Translations under genes and position numbers: made by a program
In this document: in pieces, positions 52,655 through 62,257 of the stretch
Layout: each line of letters opens with the position of its first letter
Position numbering within the stretch: position 1 is the first letter of the stretch
Notes under the pieces: generated by a model
What the model saw: the letters and a program-made list of their open reading frames with translations, nothing else
Told to the model about the DNA's origin: nothing
The model's database searches: none
Assembly: GCA_040766665.1 (NCBI GenBank)
Contig: JAXGQD010000003.1
Coordinates: forward strand, 231,330 to 295,329
Length of the DNA: 64,000 nt
Direction of reading: 5' to 3'
Source of the DNA: JAXGQD01 sp040766665
Lineage (GTDB): Bacteria; Bacillota; Clostridia; Saccharofermentanales; Fastidiosipilaceae

Positions 52655-53503
52655 CTACTCTTTTGAGGAACCACCCGTTAAGCCTGCGACGATCTGTTCC
52701 GAGAACAGGAAATAAATGATAACCACGGGGATTAACGCCACCGTTGCTGCAGCAAAAATCTTGTCCCAGTTAGCCAAGAAATTGGCTGAATAGCTGTAAA
52801 CACCTAAAGTCAATGTGCGCACATCTTTTTTTGTTAAGAAAACGAGCGGCAAATAAAAGTCATTCCAAATACTGACAAAATTGATCAGACCTACAGTGAA
52901 GATGATGGGCTTTGAAACGGGTAAGACCATCTTTAGATAAATCTGGAATTCGCTCGCACCGTCAATCCTTGCTGATTCGATGATAGAGCGAGGGAAACTT
53001 TTAAAGAATTTTGTATAGATGACGATGGGGAAGGACATGTTTGCCGTATAGAGTAAAGCCATCCCAATCAAAGAATTGTTGAGTTTAAGACTTGAGAGGA
53101 TAACGAAGAGCGGTAAAATCCCAAGCTGGATAGGAAACATTAATCCGATTAAAAAATAGTTCTCGAGTAATGTCCTGCCTTTGAATTGATACTGTGATAA
53201 ACCATAGGAAACCATCGAAGTTACAAATACAACTAAGATTAAGGAGATGATGACCAAAAGGATAGAATTCCCTAAATAACGCAAAAACTCATCTTCGATA
53301 AGAACTTTTCTATAGCTTTCCAGTGTCAGTTCTCGCGGGAAACCAACCGTGTTTTGTATCAGATCGCTTTTCGTTTTAAATGATGAAAGGATAGTATTGC
53401 CAATCAGAAAAATGGCAATACAGGAGTAAAGCACCAAAATCGTCGTTATGGCATTTTTAAATGCCCTTACCCCTAGACCTTCTCGTAGATGCTTATTTTC
53501 CAT
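52655..53503 (-). CDS. carbohydrate ABC transporter permease (MalG-like)
   Basis: A 282-residue inner permease with six membrane helices. The EAA loop that binds the ATPase reads ESARIDGASEFQIYLKMVLPV. It is the second permease gene behind the MalF-like one, with GGAGGAG upstream. No dedicated ATPase gene is present, as is common when a shared MsmK-like ATPase is used. Confidence 0.94.
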   Translation of the reverse strand: MENKHLREGLGVRAFKNAITTILVLYSCIAIFLIGNTILSSFKTKSDLIQNTVGFPRELTLESYRKVLIEDEFLRYLGNSILLVIISLILVVFVTSMVSYGLSQYQFKGRTLLENYFLIGLMFPIQLGILPLFVILSSLKLNNSLIGMALLYTANMSFPIVIYTKFFKSFPRSIIESARIDGASEFQIYLKMVLPVSKPIIFTVGLINFVSIWNDFYLPLVFLTKKDVRTLTLGVYSYSANFLANWDKIFAAATVALIPVVIIYFLFSEQIVAGLTGGSSKE

Positions 53504-53513
53504 CTGCTCCTCC

Positions 53514-54407
53514 TCAATATTCCAAACGTTTCAACAGGCGTTTGACCACAACAGTAATTGTAAAAATTATCAGGAAGAGAATGACGCTGATGCTGGAACC
53601 AAAGCCAATCGAAGTCGTGCCATAGAATGAGCCGCCAAATGCATTTCTGTAAAAAAACATATTAAGGAAGTCCAGTTTATTGTTTACGCCTCCTTGAGGT
53701 CCTACTAGGATGTAGGGTAAATCAAACATCGTGAAGGCAAATATGATACTTAAAGTAATGTTTGTCGCAATGGATGAATGACTCATGGGTAAAACAACAC
53801 GCCAAAAGCGCTGCCAGTTTCCGGCCCCGTCGATTCTGCTTGCTTCAATGATATCGGTCGATATTTCCTGCATATTGGCAAAGAAGATAAGCATACCTTG
53901 GCCCACACACTGCCAGATGATGACCACAACAAATATTTTGAAGACCATATCTGGATCGCCTAACCAGGCCAATTTCGCTTGTGCGCCAAAAAGACTCCCG
54001 ATAATTTCATTCAGGATGCCAATATTTGGGTCAAAGATAAGCATTGCAAAAAATCCTACGATTGAAGTACTGATGACGTAGGGTAAGAAAAGCATGAAGC
54101 GGATGTACTTAAAAAAGCGAATTTTCAAATAGAGCATATAAGCTAAAAATATCTGTAAAGGCGAAATCACCAGCAAGACGGCGAACACATACTTGATATT
54201 ATTCGTTAGTGCATTGAAGAAAATTCTCGAGGTGCGCGGGTCTAAAAATAGTTTGCGGTAATTGTCCAAGGCGACAAATTTCATCGGTCCGATGCCGCTC
54301 CATTCAAAAAAACTGTAATAGATGGCGCAGGCAATCGGGACAATCATGAAAACTGTATATATGATAAAACCCGGGGCGATAAACCCGATGTATGAGCGTT
54401 TTTTCAT
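53514..54407 (-). CDS. carbohydrate ABC transporter permease (MalF-like)
   Basis: A 297-residue permease with six membrane helices and the EAA loop IIEASRIDGAGNWQRFWRVVLPM. It forms the membrane channel with the MalG-like protein. I use the ATG at 54407, seven bases after AAGGGA. An ATG at 54413 lies too close to that site. A hairpin separates it from the binding-protein gene upstream. Confidence 0.94.
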   Translation of the reverse strand: MKKRSYIGFIAPGFIIYTVFMIVPIACAIYYSFFEWSGIGPMKFVALDNYRKLFLDPRTSRIFFNALTNNIKYVFAVLLVISPLQIFLAYMLYLKIRFFKYIRFMLFLPYVISTSIVGFFAMLIFDPNIGILNEIIGSLFGAQAKLAWLGDPDMVFKIFVVVIIWQCVGQGMLIFFANMQEISTDIIEASRIDGAGNWQRFWRVVLPMSHSSIATNITLSIIFAFTMFDLPYILVGPQGGVNNKLDFLNMFFYRNAFGGSFYGTTSIGFGSSISVILFLIIFTITVVVKRLLKRLEY

Positions 54408-54428
54408 AACCATTCCCTTTTAAAAGAA

Positions 54429-54463
54429 GCTACCTAAACCTTTTATTAGAAAGCTTAGGTAGC
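54429..54463 (-). terminator. stem-loop between binding-protein and permease genes
   Basis: GCTACCTAA (54429-54437) and TTAGGTAGC (54455-54463) form a stem with an AT-rich loop, followed on the minus strand by TTCTTTT. In sugar ABC operons such a hairpin stabilises the binding-protein mRNA or attenuates the permease genes, so more binding protein is made. Confidence 0.7.
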
Positions 54464-54485
54464 CTGTCGAATGTGATAATTGAGT

Positions 54486-55844
54486 TTACTTGGTGAGTGC
54501 TTCTAGTTCATCAGTGAATGTTTGAGGATCTATTCCGCCAGAGAAGACTTTGGTCTGATCTTCTTCCCAAACTTTCGTCGGACTCTCGCCGGTACCGGCT
54601 TCCCACCCCAAAATGTCGTAGTAACTGGTAGCGATTAAATCGAAGTTAGTGATGTCGCCGATGACAGGGTCAGGGGCTTGTATGGATTTCACTGCTGGTA
54701 TGGCGTTATTGGTGTTAACCCAGAGGGTCTGGCCTTCAAGTGAGGCGAAGTAATTGGCAAAAGCCAGCGCTGCATCAGGATTCTTAGTATTGTTGCTGAT
54801 GGAGAAACCACAGGAACTGGTGCTGACAAAAGGAATCTCACCCGCTTCTGTCGGGATTTGGAATGCACCGAAGTTCAGATCCGGATTATTATCTTTAATG
54901 GTTTGAATATTCCAAGTGCCGTCGATGCTCATAGCAGCCGTACCTTTAGAGAAGGCCAGAAGTGCACCACTTCCGTCAACGCCAGTATAACCTGAGCCGT
55001 AATAGCCCTTATCCGCCCACTCCAACATCTTATTGTAGGCAGCAACAACACGAGGGTCATTTACTTTGACATCTTTGGTCGTATCGTATTCTTGCAACCA
55101 ATCCAGACTCATACCTGCTAAGACCGGTTCAAAATGGAAGAGACAGGTCCAGGGGTCAGAAGCTGCGAACGAAATAGGGATAATTCCCGCAGCGTGAATC
55201 GTTTCCAGCACGGTTTCGAACTCGCTGAATGTTTTCGGGATTTCCAGATTCAGTTCGTTGAAGATGTCCTTGTTGTAAAAGACGGCGCGGCCACCTAACT
55301 CAGCGGTCGGTGTAGCATAATACTTACCATTTTGGTCCACAATGGTCATCGCTTTTGTGTCATCATAAAGCGAAAAGTCTACTTTATCTGTGATGTCCAT
55401 CAGATAGCCTTCGGAGGCATAGGTTTTGTAATTTGTTGTGGCGTTACCGTTGGTCCAGAACAAGTCGGGTGTTTCGCCTGCCTGCATGGCGGTTTGTAAC
55501 AGGTTGTAATACTGGTCAGAAGTCTTAATTTGATACTCTACTTCAACATTGGGGTACTGTTTATTAAAACCCTCGATGACAGCTTTCAGGGGAGGTTCAA
55601 ACTGGGCGGTGTGTTCCCAAATGACGAGTTTTCCACCGATTTCTGCTGTAGTGTCCGTTGCTGCATCCGTTTGAGCAGCTGTTTGTGCTGCTGTCGTTTC
55701 ATGTGCCACTGTCTGACTGTCTGCAACAGTCGTTGGGTCTGCCTGCACAGTGCTTTGATCCGTTGCGTTGGTTGTACCGCAACTTAAGACACTTAACGAA
55801 AGCAGAGTAACTAAAATGCTTACGCAAAACCGTTTCAATTTCAT
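54486..55844 (-). CDS. carbohydrate ABC transporter substrate-binding lipoprotein
   Basis: A 452-residue family-1 extracellular binding protein. The signal peptide ends in the lipobox LSVLSC, followed by a long Thr/Ala/Gln linker (about 24-65) and the binding fold (GKLVIWEHTAQFEPPLKAVIEGFNKQYPNVEVEYQ region). It delivers an oligosaccharide, probably rhamnose-containing given the GH78 gene, to the permeases. The ATG at 55844 has TGGAGG upstream. It is the first gene of the operon. Confidence 0.93.
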   Translation of the reverse strand: MKLKRFCVSILVTLLSLSVLSCGTTNATDQSTVQADPTTVADSQTVAHETTAAQTAAQTDAATDTTAEIGGKLVIWEHTAQFEPPLKAVIEGFNKQYPNVEVEYQIKTSDQYYNLLQTAMQAGETPDLFWTNGNATTNYKTYASEGYLMDITDKVDFSLYDDTKAMTIVDQNGKYYATPTAELGGRAVFYNKDIFNELNLEIPKTFSEFETVLETIHAAGIIPISFAASDPWTCLFHFEPVLAGMSLDWLQEYDTTKDVKVNDPRVVAAYNKMLEWADKGYYGSGYTGVDGSGALLAFSKGTAAMSIDGTWNIQTIKDNNPDLNFGAFQIPTEAGEIPFVSTSSCGFSISNNTKNPDAALAFANYFASLEGQTLWVNTNNAIPAVKSIQAPDPVIGDITNFDLIATSYYDILGWEAGTGESPTKVWEEDQTKVFSGGIDPQTFTDELEALTK

Positions 55845-55961
55845 TGTTTTACCTCCAATAAACATTGTTTGCACGACTATCGTACCTGCCCTCATTATTA
55901 CTTTTGAGAAATGGGCTTTGATTAACGATTTCTATGACTTTGTTCACAAAATTAAGAATTC

Positions 55962-55978
55962 TTTACATTTTGTGTAAA
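55962..55978. promoter_or_regulatory. inverted repeat, candidate operator of the sugar operon
   Basis: TTTACATTTTGTGTAAA is an inverted repeat with 6-base arms, about 120 bases upstream of the binding-protein gene and downstream of the yesN-like gene start. It could bind the AraC-type regulator or a LacI-type protein. Confidence 0.4.
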
Positions 55979-56053
55979 CATACAAAAAAATAAGCACAAT
56001 ATTTATAATTTCCTAGTAAAAGATGGGAAATAGAAAGTAAAAATACGACTTAT

Positions 56054-57277
56054 TTAACTTTTGCTATGTTTTTTTAAGTACTCGCTTGTCGTATAAGAAG
56101 TGATTTTTTTGAATAGACGGAAATAATAGTTGCTGTTACTGAGGCCTATCCGTTGGGCGATTTCCTCTGAGGAAAGGTTTGTGGTGAGCAGCAAATCTTT
56201 TGCCTTGTTGATACGCAGATGATTAAGATAACTCACGAAACTTACACCAAAAGTTTTCTTGAAGTACTGGCAAAAGTAGCTTGGATTCATATGGCAAAAT
56301 CCAGACAGCGTATTTAAACTGAGTGCTTCATGATAATGCTCATCAATGTATTGCTTGATTCTTAAAGCTGCGGGAGGTATGGGCTTGGTGTTTTTATTAA
56401 TCTCATAAACCTGGGCGGGTATGTAGTTTTGCTGCAAGGTATAGACATGGATCTGTGCGAAAACGATATCTATTTCATGCATATGCCGGAAGGTCTCTGA
56501 GAGGATTAAGCACGAACGCTTATTAAAGTAGTTTTCGATTAAATGTGAGAGTTCATCGAAAACGCTTTGTATTGTTGCTTCTTGCTCTTCTAAATCAAAC
56601 AAAATACAAGGCGTTTGACTTTTATAGAAAAAGGCACCCATATTCTGCTTATCTAGTTGTCCCTGTACGATCTGAGAGAAGAGATGATTATTGATGCTTT
56701 TAAGCGGACTTGTGTTTGAGTCTGAATTTCTAGGTGCTTGTATTACACCTTGCTTATCATCCGCTGGCAAAGGAGAGGAGTCTAGGTCTTCTAACTGATC
56801 AAAAAGCATAATGATGCCGAGCCTGAACTGACCTGTTTTCTTTTTAAGCCATTTTTTTCTCGGTGCATTTATTTCATCATGCTCATGAGTGATGACCTTT
56901 TGTGAAATGATGTCCTCGACTAAAATATACAACTCGTTTTCATCAATTTCACTTTTTAGGAGATAGCGATCAACGCCCAAGCTCAATGCTTCCCGAGCAT
57001 AATTAAAATCATTATAGTAACTGATGACGATGATGGCCTTGGGGCGGGACTCCTCCGGAAGAGCGCGGATCAAGTCGAGTCCCGTCATACCGCTCAGACG
57101 CACGTCTGTTATCAAAACATCAGCAGACTGATGTTTAAAAAACTCAAGAGCTTCTTCTCCCGATGCAAAGGAGCCAAGCACCTGGATCTCATATTTAGAG
57201 TCCGGGTTTTTTAAACATACGGTCATACCCATTCTGACCAACATTTCATCTTCGACGACAACGACTCGGATAATCAT
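56054..57277 (-). CDS. YesN-type response regulator with AraC DNA-binding domain
   Basis: A 407-residue two-component regulator. The receiver domain (about 1-120) has the phosphorylated Asp58 in LITDVRLSGMTG. The C-terminal ~100 residues form an AraC/XylS double helix-turn-helix (LSGFCHMNPSYFCQYFKKTFGVSF...SSEEIAQRIGLSNSNYYFRLFKK). Such proteins control sugar-uptake operons such as the one divergently beside it. AAGGGA precedes the ATG. Its partner kinase gene directly upstream is truncated, so signalling may be lost. Confidence 0.93.
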   Translation of the reverse strand: MIIRVVVVEDEMLVRMGMTVCLKNPDSKYEIQVLGSFASGEEALEFFKHQSADVLITDVRLSGMTGLDLIRALPEESRPKAIIVISYYNDFNYAREALSLGVDRYLLKSEIDENELYILVEDIISQKVITHEHDEINAPRKKWLKKKTGQFRLGIIMLFDQLEDLDSSPLPADDKQGVIQAPRNSDSNTSPLKSINNHLFSQIVQGQLDKQNMGAFFYKSQTPCILFDLEEQEATIQSVFDELSHLIENYFNKRSCLILSETFRHMHEIDIVFAQIHVYTLQQNYIPAQVYEINKNTKPIPPAALRIKQYIDEHYHEALSLNTLSGFCHMNPSYFCQYFKKTFGVSFVSYLNHLRINKAKDLLLTTNLSSEEIAQRIGLSNSNYYFRLFKKITSYTTSEYLKKHSKS

Positions 57278-57282
57278 GTCCC

Positions 57283-57612
57283 TTAACCGGTAATACCCGG
57301 AATTCTCCTTTCTTCGTCTTGGATAATCGGCAAGCTTAGCTTCACCGTTGTGCCCTTATGGACTTGGCTTTGAATGGCTATACCGTACTGTTTTCCGTAG
57401 TGGAGGTCGATGCGCTCACGCACATTCACTAATCCAAGATGGTCGGATCTTGTGCTGTCCTGTGTGCATTTTTCTTGGGTAATATTGAAGCCTTCACCGT
57501 TATCACTGATTTCAATTTCTAATACCTGGCTCGCCCGAAAACTGATATGGATCATGCCCCCGCTACGCTTATTTCTGAATCCATGTAAAATGGCATTCTC
57601 TACAATTGGTAG
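57283..57612 (-). pseudogene. YesM-type sensor kinase, only C-terminal ATPase end left
   Basis: The remaining ~109 codons begin LPIVENAILHGFRNK (the N box of the HATPase domain) and include ISDNGEGFNI and DHLGLVNVRERI. A full YesM kinase is ~580 residues with two membrane helices and a HAMP domain. All of that is missing because the IS256-family element begins three bases upstream. The rest of the gene is not found on the far side of the IS. Confidence 0.88.
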
Positions 57613-57614
57613 TC

Positions 57615-58975
57615 AAGTCCATAAAGTGGTGTAAATTGATCCATTCAGTAACACCTCCACTTTACTTCGTTTCAATCATCTGATTTTTGTACGTTTGTCG
57701 GTTATTTAAATATTCTGTCATATCGAACACACGGTTTAGCATGGACCAACTTTCATGGTGATCTAAAAGAATCGCTCCAAGTAAACGCTCTACAGAAGCG
57801 ACATTAGGGAATATGCGAATCACTTTTTCTCTTCTGCGTAACTCCTGGTTTTCTCGCTCAATAATGTTGGTGGTCCTAAGGCTCTTGCGATACTTTTCAG
57901 GTAAGCACATCACATTCATTGCATCGTCAAAACCTTCTTCCAGCGTCTGCATGGCTTTCGCAGAGATGTCTTTGTATTCTTCGATAATCTGATTCTTCTT
58001 GTCCCGCGCTGCGCTTAGTGTTAATTCGTTAAACATCTCACTGAGTTCACTGGCTAGGCCCGCTTGGTAGCGTTTGGGAACATGGTTGACGATGTTTCTG
58101 CTGAAGTGGAACTGACAGCGCTGCCAACTGGCGTTTTGAACACTTTCTTTATGGCGCTTACCAAACCTTTATGGCTATCCGATGTCACCAGGTCAACCTG
58201 CTTTAAGCCTCCTTTGTTTTAATCCCGTAAAGAAGCGCTCCCAGTGATACGCTGTTTCATTTTCACATACCTCAAATCCCAAGACCTCTTTACGACCATC
58301 GTTATTCATGCCGATGGCCATGAGCAAGCCTTTTGAGCGTATCCGGTGGTCCTCTCGACCTTTTACATACATCGCATCCGCCATAACAAAGGGATAGTCT
58401 CCTTCTAGAGGGCGGTTCTTAAAGCTTTCAACGTAAGGGTCTAATGCCTTGCACAGTTCGGACACATTGGACTTGGAGAACTCCACACCACAGAGTTCTT
58501 TTGTAATCCTCTCAACATTTCGGGTGGCCACGCCATTGACCACCATTTCCATAAAGACCTCAATGAGCGCTTGTTCATTCCTTTGATAGTTTTCAAGCAA
58601 GGTCGTATGGAAGGCTTCGTTACGATGCCTAGGTACGGCCAAGGTGAGTTTTCCGATGCGGGTATTAACTCGTCGATGCCTCAGACCATTTCGGTAATCG
58701 CTTCGCTCTTCTTGCCGCTCATAGGGTTGTGCTCCTAATTTCTCTGTGGATTCCGTTAATAGAAATTGGTTTAGGAGGTTTTCCATTAACTTCCCAAACG
58801 CTTCTTCGCGCCCCATTTTGAACAACTTGTAAATTCGTCCATACCTAACGTAAAATGTAATTGAGTCATGCGATCTTTCTCCCTTCGTCTGTACCACTGG
58901 AATCTCGTTAATTCAAGTGTACCGAATGGAGGAGCTCAAGCGGCTCCTTTTCTTTTTACACCACTATATGGACTT
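57615..58975 (-). mobile_element. IS256-family insertion sequence, decayed
   Basis: A 1361-bp element. Its 21-base ends, AAGTCCATAAAGTGGTGTAAA (57615-57635) and the inverted copy at 58955-58975, differ at one position. It carries a transposase gene broken by several frameshifts. The flanks show no target-site duplication, so a deletion or rearrangement has happened on at least one side. Confidence 0.88.
57662..58897 (-). pseudogene. IS256-family transposase, frameshifted
   Basis: A Mutator-type DDE transposase of ~400 residues split into at least three pieces. The start MTQLHFTLGMDE (58868) is in a different frame from the next block, EEAFGKLMENLLNQFL...ERSDYRNG, which runs to 58193. The segment VDLVTSDSHKG and then CQFHFSRNIVNHVPKRYQ lie in shifted frames between 58193 and 58036. 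The C-terminal block, LRTTNIIERENQELRRREKVIRIF, ends at 57662. The element is therefore not autonomous. Confidence 0.88.
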
Positions 58976-59166
58976 AATCAGAAAGCACTGACATCGGCCG
59001 CCGAATTTACGACGGAGAATTTAGCCGCTATACAGCAGCCGAAGTATACGATATCAACGATTTATAGAGGGGTGTTCAAAATTTCGGAGGGGTGTGCATT
59101 TTTTCAGAGGGGGTGTGCATCTTCGCAAATTATAGGGTGCAAAGGGGCAAAAAAAGAGGTCGAGCC
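58976..59166. other. junction between IS element and recombinase module
   Basis: About 190 bases with no gene. From 59068 to 59125 GGGGTGTGCAT-like units repeat three times (GAGGGGTGTTC, GAGGGGTGTGCA, GGGGGTGTGCA). Such repeats close to a large serine recombinase may belong to the end of the mobile element. Confidence 0.4.
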
Positions 59167-60750
59167 TTATAACTCAACCTCAATCTCCATACCGTTCTTA
59201 AACTGGAATACCATCCTGCCATCGTGGAAAACGGTAGCTTTTTCAAGCAAGCCCACCCACAGCCTTTCGTTCCAGACTTCGAGGACGAGGGGCTGTTGCT
59301 TTATCGATTCGATGAAAAGCCGTAATTCACGGTCTCGGTCTTGCTTCCGTGCCTTTTCGGCGGCAAGCGCATCAAGCCGTGCGGAGGTCTTTTCATAACG
59401 TTTCACCAGCGTGTCATATTTTTTTGTGTACTCCTCTTGGGATTGTGCCGAGGCGGCGTTTTCTTTAACGCAGGCTTTGACCATCTCCGCTACAACATCG
59501 ATTTCATCGGTTAGCTTCTCAATCTCCGCGTCCAGCGCCGTGCAGTCTGAAACAAACTGACGTATTTGAGTGCAGTCGGCGATGACTCCATCACGATCCT
59601 GCATCAGCTGATTATAGGCAAAGAGGAACTCCTGCTGTATAGTTTCAATGTCCAAATGTGGAGTGGTGCATTTCTTCTCGCCTTTGAACTTGCCGTTACA
59701 GCGCCATATCACCTTGCGATAGGCATCGGTTGAGTGCCACACTTTCTGACCGAAGAAACTACCGCAATCACCGCATACCAACCTTGATGAAAAAATACTG
59801 TTTCCGCTGTAGGCTCTGCCGAGCGTCTTGCGCCTCGCAATCTCCGCTTGCACGAGGTCCCAATCGGTTGGTTCGATAATTGCCTTATGGCTATTTTCTA
59901 CATAATACTGCGGAACTTCGCCCTCGTTGACTTTCATCGTTTCTATAAGGAAGTCCACCGTGAACCGTTTTTGCAGCAAGGCATCGCCTTTATATTTTTC
60001 GTTGGTTAGAATACTGTTAATCGTAGTCTGGCTCCATTTTTGTTTGCCGGATGGGGTAAGTACTCCTTGCTTATCTAAATACCGGCAAATGCCAGCCGGA
60101 GTTTTGCCCTCAAGAAACAGTTGGTAGATGAGCGTTACGATTCCGGCTTCTTCTTCATTTATCACAGGAGTGCCGTCCTCGCCCTTGTCGTAGCCAAGAA
60201 AACGTTTATAGGGCATACTGACTTTTCCATCAGCAAACCTCTTTCTTTGTCCCCAGGTGACGTTTTCCGAAATGGAGCGGCTTTCCTCTTGTGCAAGGCT
60301 TGACATGATCGTTATGAGCAATTCACCCTTGCTGTCAAAGGTGAAAATATTTTCCTTTTCAAAGTACACCTCCGTGCCGTGTTCCTTGAGTTTTCGCACG
60401 GTGGTAAGGCTGTCCACTGTATTTCTCGCAAAACGGCTGACGGACTTTGTAACGATAAGGTCGATTTTGCCGTCCAAGGCATCTTGAACCATCTGATTGA
60501 AGCCATTGCGGTGCTTGGTATTCGTGGCCGAGATGCCTTCGTCGGTGTAGACCCCAACAAACTCCCAATCCTCACGGATTGAATATAGCAGGTGTAATAG
60601 TCCACTTGCGCCTCGTAGCTGGTCTGCTGTTCTTCGCCGTCTGTGGAAACGCGGGCATACCCAGCCACCTTGCGTCTTGCTACCGAAGCCGTCGGCAGCG
60701 CCGAAGCGGTTCTTTGTGGCGGGTATCATCGTTATGGCTCTTGATGCCAC
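59167..60750 (-). CDS. large serine recombinase with N-terminal catalytic segment out of frame
   Basis: The ORF reads 527 residues and includes the resolvase-core end (DGKIDLIVTKSVSRFARN), a recombinase domain, a zinc-ribbon (CGDCGSFFGQKVW...C) and a coiled coil. The N-terminus is abnormal. After MIPATKNRF the open frame gives Gly/Arg-rich nonsense, while the +1 frame reads VARRKVAGYARVSTDGEEQQTSYEAQ, the true catalytic start with the active Ser. The frame returns at about 60575 (SIREDWEFVGVYTDEG). Two compensating single-base changes keep the ORF open but remove the catalytic serine. The GTG start overlaps the previous gene by 19 bases. Confidence 0.85.
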   Translation of the reverse strand: MASRAITMIPATKNRFGAADGFGSKTQGGWVCPRFHRRRRTADQLRGASGLLHLLYSIREDWEFVGVYTDEGISATNTKHRNGFNQMVQDALDGKIDLIVTKSVSRFARNTVDSLTTVRKLKEHGTEVYFEKENIFTFDSKGELLITIMSSLAQEESRSISENVTWGQRKRFADGKVSMPYKRFLGYDKGEDGTPVINEEEAGIVTLIYQLFLEGKTPAGICRYLDKQGVLTPSGKQKWSQTTINSILTNEKYKGDALLQKRFTVDFLIETMKVNEGEVPQYYVENSHKAIIEPTDWDLVQAEIARRKTLGRAYSGNSIFSSRLVCGDCGSFFGQKVWHSTDAYRKVIWRCNGKFKGEKKCTTPHLDIETIQQEFLFAYNQLMQDRDGVIADCTQIRQFVSDCTALDAEIEKLTDEIDVVAEMVKACVKENAASAQSQEEYTKKYDTLVKRYEKTSARLDALAAEKARKQDRDRELRLFIESIKQQPLVLEVWNERLWVGLLEKATVFHDGRMVFQFKNGMEIEVEL

Positions 60751-62036
60751 TTCATTTCACCCATTTCCTCGCCTTCTGCCGCCGCCTGACGCATTTCCTC
60801 CGTCCAACTTTCGGAGCGTGAGCGGTCTTTCCATGTAGTACGCACTGCATGCCCATCCGTAAAGGCATACTCCAGAGTGTTATCCGGCAATACAGTAATA
60901 AAGGCAATGCACTCCGCGAATGCGTCCTCGTCAAAGGAAGTGATGCCAAGCACCCCGGCGGTCACGGCTTTCAGTGTCTCCTCCGGTATTTGCTTGGAAG
61001 CGCAGTATCTCTTGCCCTTGGTGTTGTAGGTGGCGCAGACCCATGTGATGCTGGTGTGCGTAGTTTTGCGGCGGTAGTTCTTCCCGCAGATGCCGCAGCG
61101 TATCTTGCCGGTGAACACCGAAGCCGAACCGGGCTTTGCCTGAATGCTCTCTGCTCGTCTGGTAAGTTCCTGCTGTACAGCGTCGAAGGTCGCACGGTCA
61201 ATAATTGGCTCGTGCGCGTCTTGGACGTGGTACATGGGAAACTCGCCGTGATTTATTCTCGTTTGCTTCGTCAGGTGGTCGGAACGGAAGGTCTTTTGCA
61301 GCAACATATCTCCAACGTATTTTTCATTCCGCAGGATTTTCCTAATGGTGTCCTCATGCCATTCTTTACCGAATCGAGTGGCCATACCCATATCGTTGAG
61401 CTTGTTGGCAATGGCTTGCTTACCGTACCCCTTAAGAAAAAGAGAAAAAACGAGTCGCACCGTCTCGGCTTCCTTAGGAATGAGTTCAAACACACCGTCC
61501 TTTACCCGATAACCGAGCATAGTACAATCCCATGGTTTGCCTGCTTCGAAGTTCCGCTTGATGCGCCATTTCTGGTTTTCGCTTGCCGACAGGCTCTCCT
61601 CCTGCGCGTAGGACGCCAGAATGGTCATCATCAGTTCGCCCTCGGCGTTCATCGTGTGAATATTCTGTTCTTCGAAATAAATGTCCACATCCAGTGTTTT
61701 CAGCTCACGTACGGTTTCCAGCAGAGTGACCGTGTTTCGAGAAAAACGGGAGATGGACTTAGTGAGTATCAGATCGATGTGTCCGGCGCGGCAGTCGGCA
61801 AGCAGCCTTTGAAACTCATCGCGGCATTCCTTAGTGCCGGTCATCGCTTCATCAGCGTACACCCCAGCGTATTCCCAGTCACCGTGCTTCTGGATCAGGG
61901 AGCTGTAATACGCGACCTGTGATGAGAGCGAATGCAGCATCGCGTCCTTGCCACTGGACACACGGGCATAAGCAGCGACGCGCTTTTTCCGCTCCAGTTT
62001 TGGCGGGTGTGCCACTCTTTTTATTGTCTTTGGCAT
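60732..62036 (-). CDS. large serine recombinase, apparently intact
   Basis: A 434-residue recombinase. The catalytic Ser is in AAYARVSSGKDAM near 27. IDLILTKSISRFSRN, the Recombinase domain (LGYRVKDGVFELIPKEAETVRLVF) and a zinc-ribbon (CGICGKNYRRK...C) follow. It likely excises or integrates the surrounding element. It overlaps the SHOCT-like gene upstream and the second recombinase downstream, so the three form one operon. Confidence 0.93.
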   Translation of the reverse strand: MPKTIKRVAHPPKLERKKRVAAYARVSSGKDAMLHSLSSQVAYYSSLIQKHGDWEYAGVYADEAMTGTKECRDEFQRLLADCRAGHIDLILTKSISRFSRNTVTLLETVRELKTLDVDIYFEEQNIHTMNAEGELMMTILASYAQEESLSASENQKWRIKRNFEAGKPWDCTMLGYRVKDGVFELIPKEAETVRLVFSLFLKGYGKQAIANKLNDMGMATRFGKEWHEDTIRKILRNEKYVGDMLLQKTFRSDHLTKQTRINHGEFPMYHVQDAHEPIIDRATFDAVQQELTRRAESIQAKPGSASVFTGKIRCGICGKNYRRKTTHTSITWVCATYNTKGKRYCASKQIPEETLKAVTAGVLGITSFDEDAFAECIAFITVLPDNTLEYAFTDGHAVRTTWKDRSRSESWTEEMRQAAAEGEEMGEMKWHQEP

Positions 62037-62257
62037 ATTGTCACCCCTTTGTAGTGTGACATATTACCTCTGATACTACTATATAGCAAGTCATTCTCAC
62101 GGAATAAGCTATAGGAGGATAGCCCATATTTCTCGGCCATTGTTGTATCAATTATGGCATATTCAGCCTCAGTTACGATGCTTGCGGAGAGCAGCCGCCG
62201 CGCCTGTGCCATAGCGGATTTGTAGCCAAGAACGCGGTCGTGTATAGCCTCATTCAT
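62021..62257 (-). CDS. SHOCT-like recombinase-associated protein
   Basis: A 78-residue protein with a short amphipathic segment, RRLLSASIVTEAEYAIIDTTMAEKYGLS, similar to SHOCT-type small domains. It is often encoded just ahead of clostridial serine recombinases. It overlaps its neighbours on both sides (8 and 16 bases). The role is unknown, perhaps a recombination accessory factor. Confidence 0.75.
   Translation of the reverse strand: MNEAIHDRVLGYKSAMAQARRLLSASIVTEAEYAIIDTTMAEKYGLSSYSLFRENDLLYSSIRGNMSHYKGVTICQRQ

Noticed and set aside
57283..57612. Complete small histidine kinase
   Set aside because: Only the ATP-binding end of a YesM protein is present, with no phospho-acceptor His or sensor part. 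It is a truncated gene.
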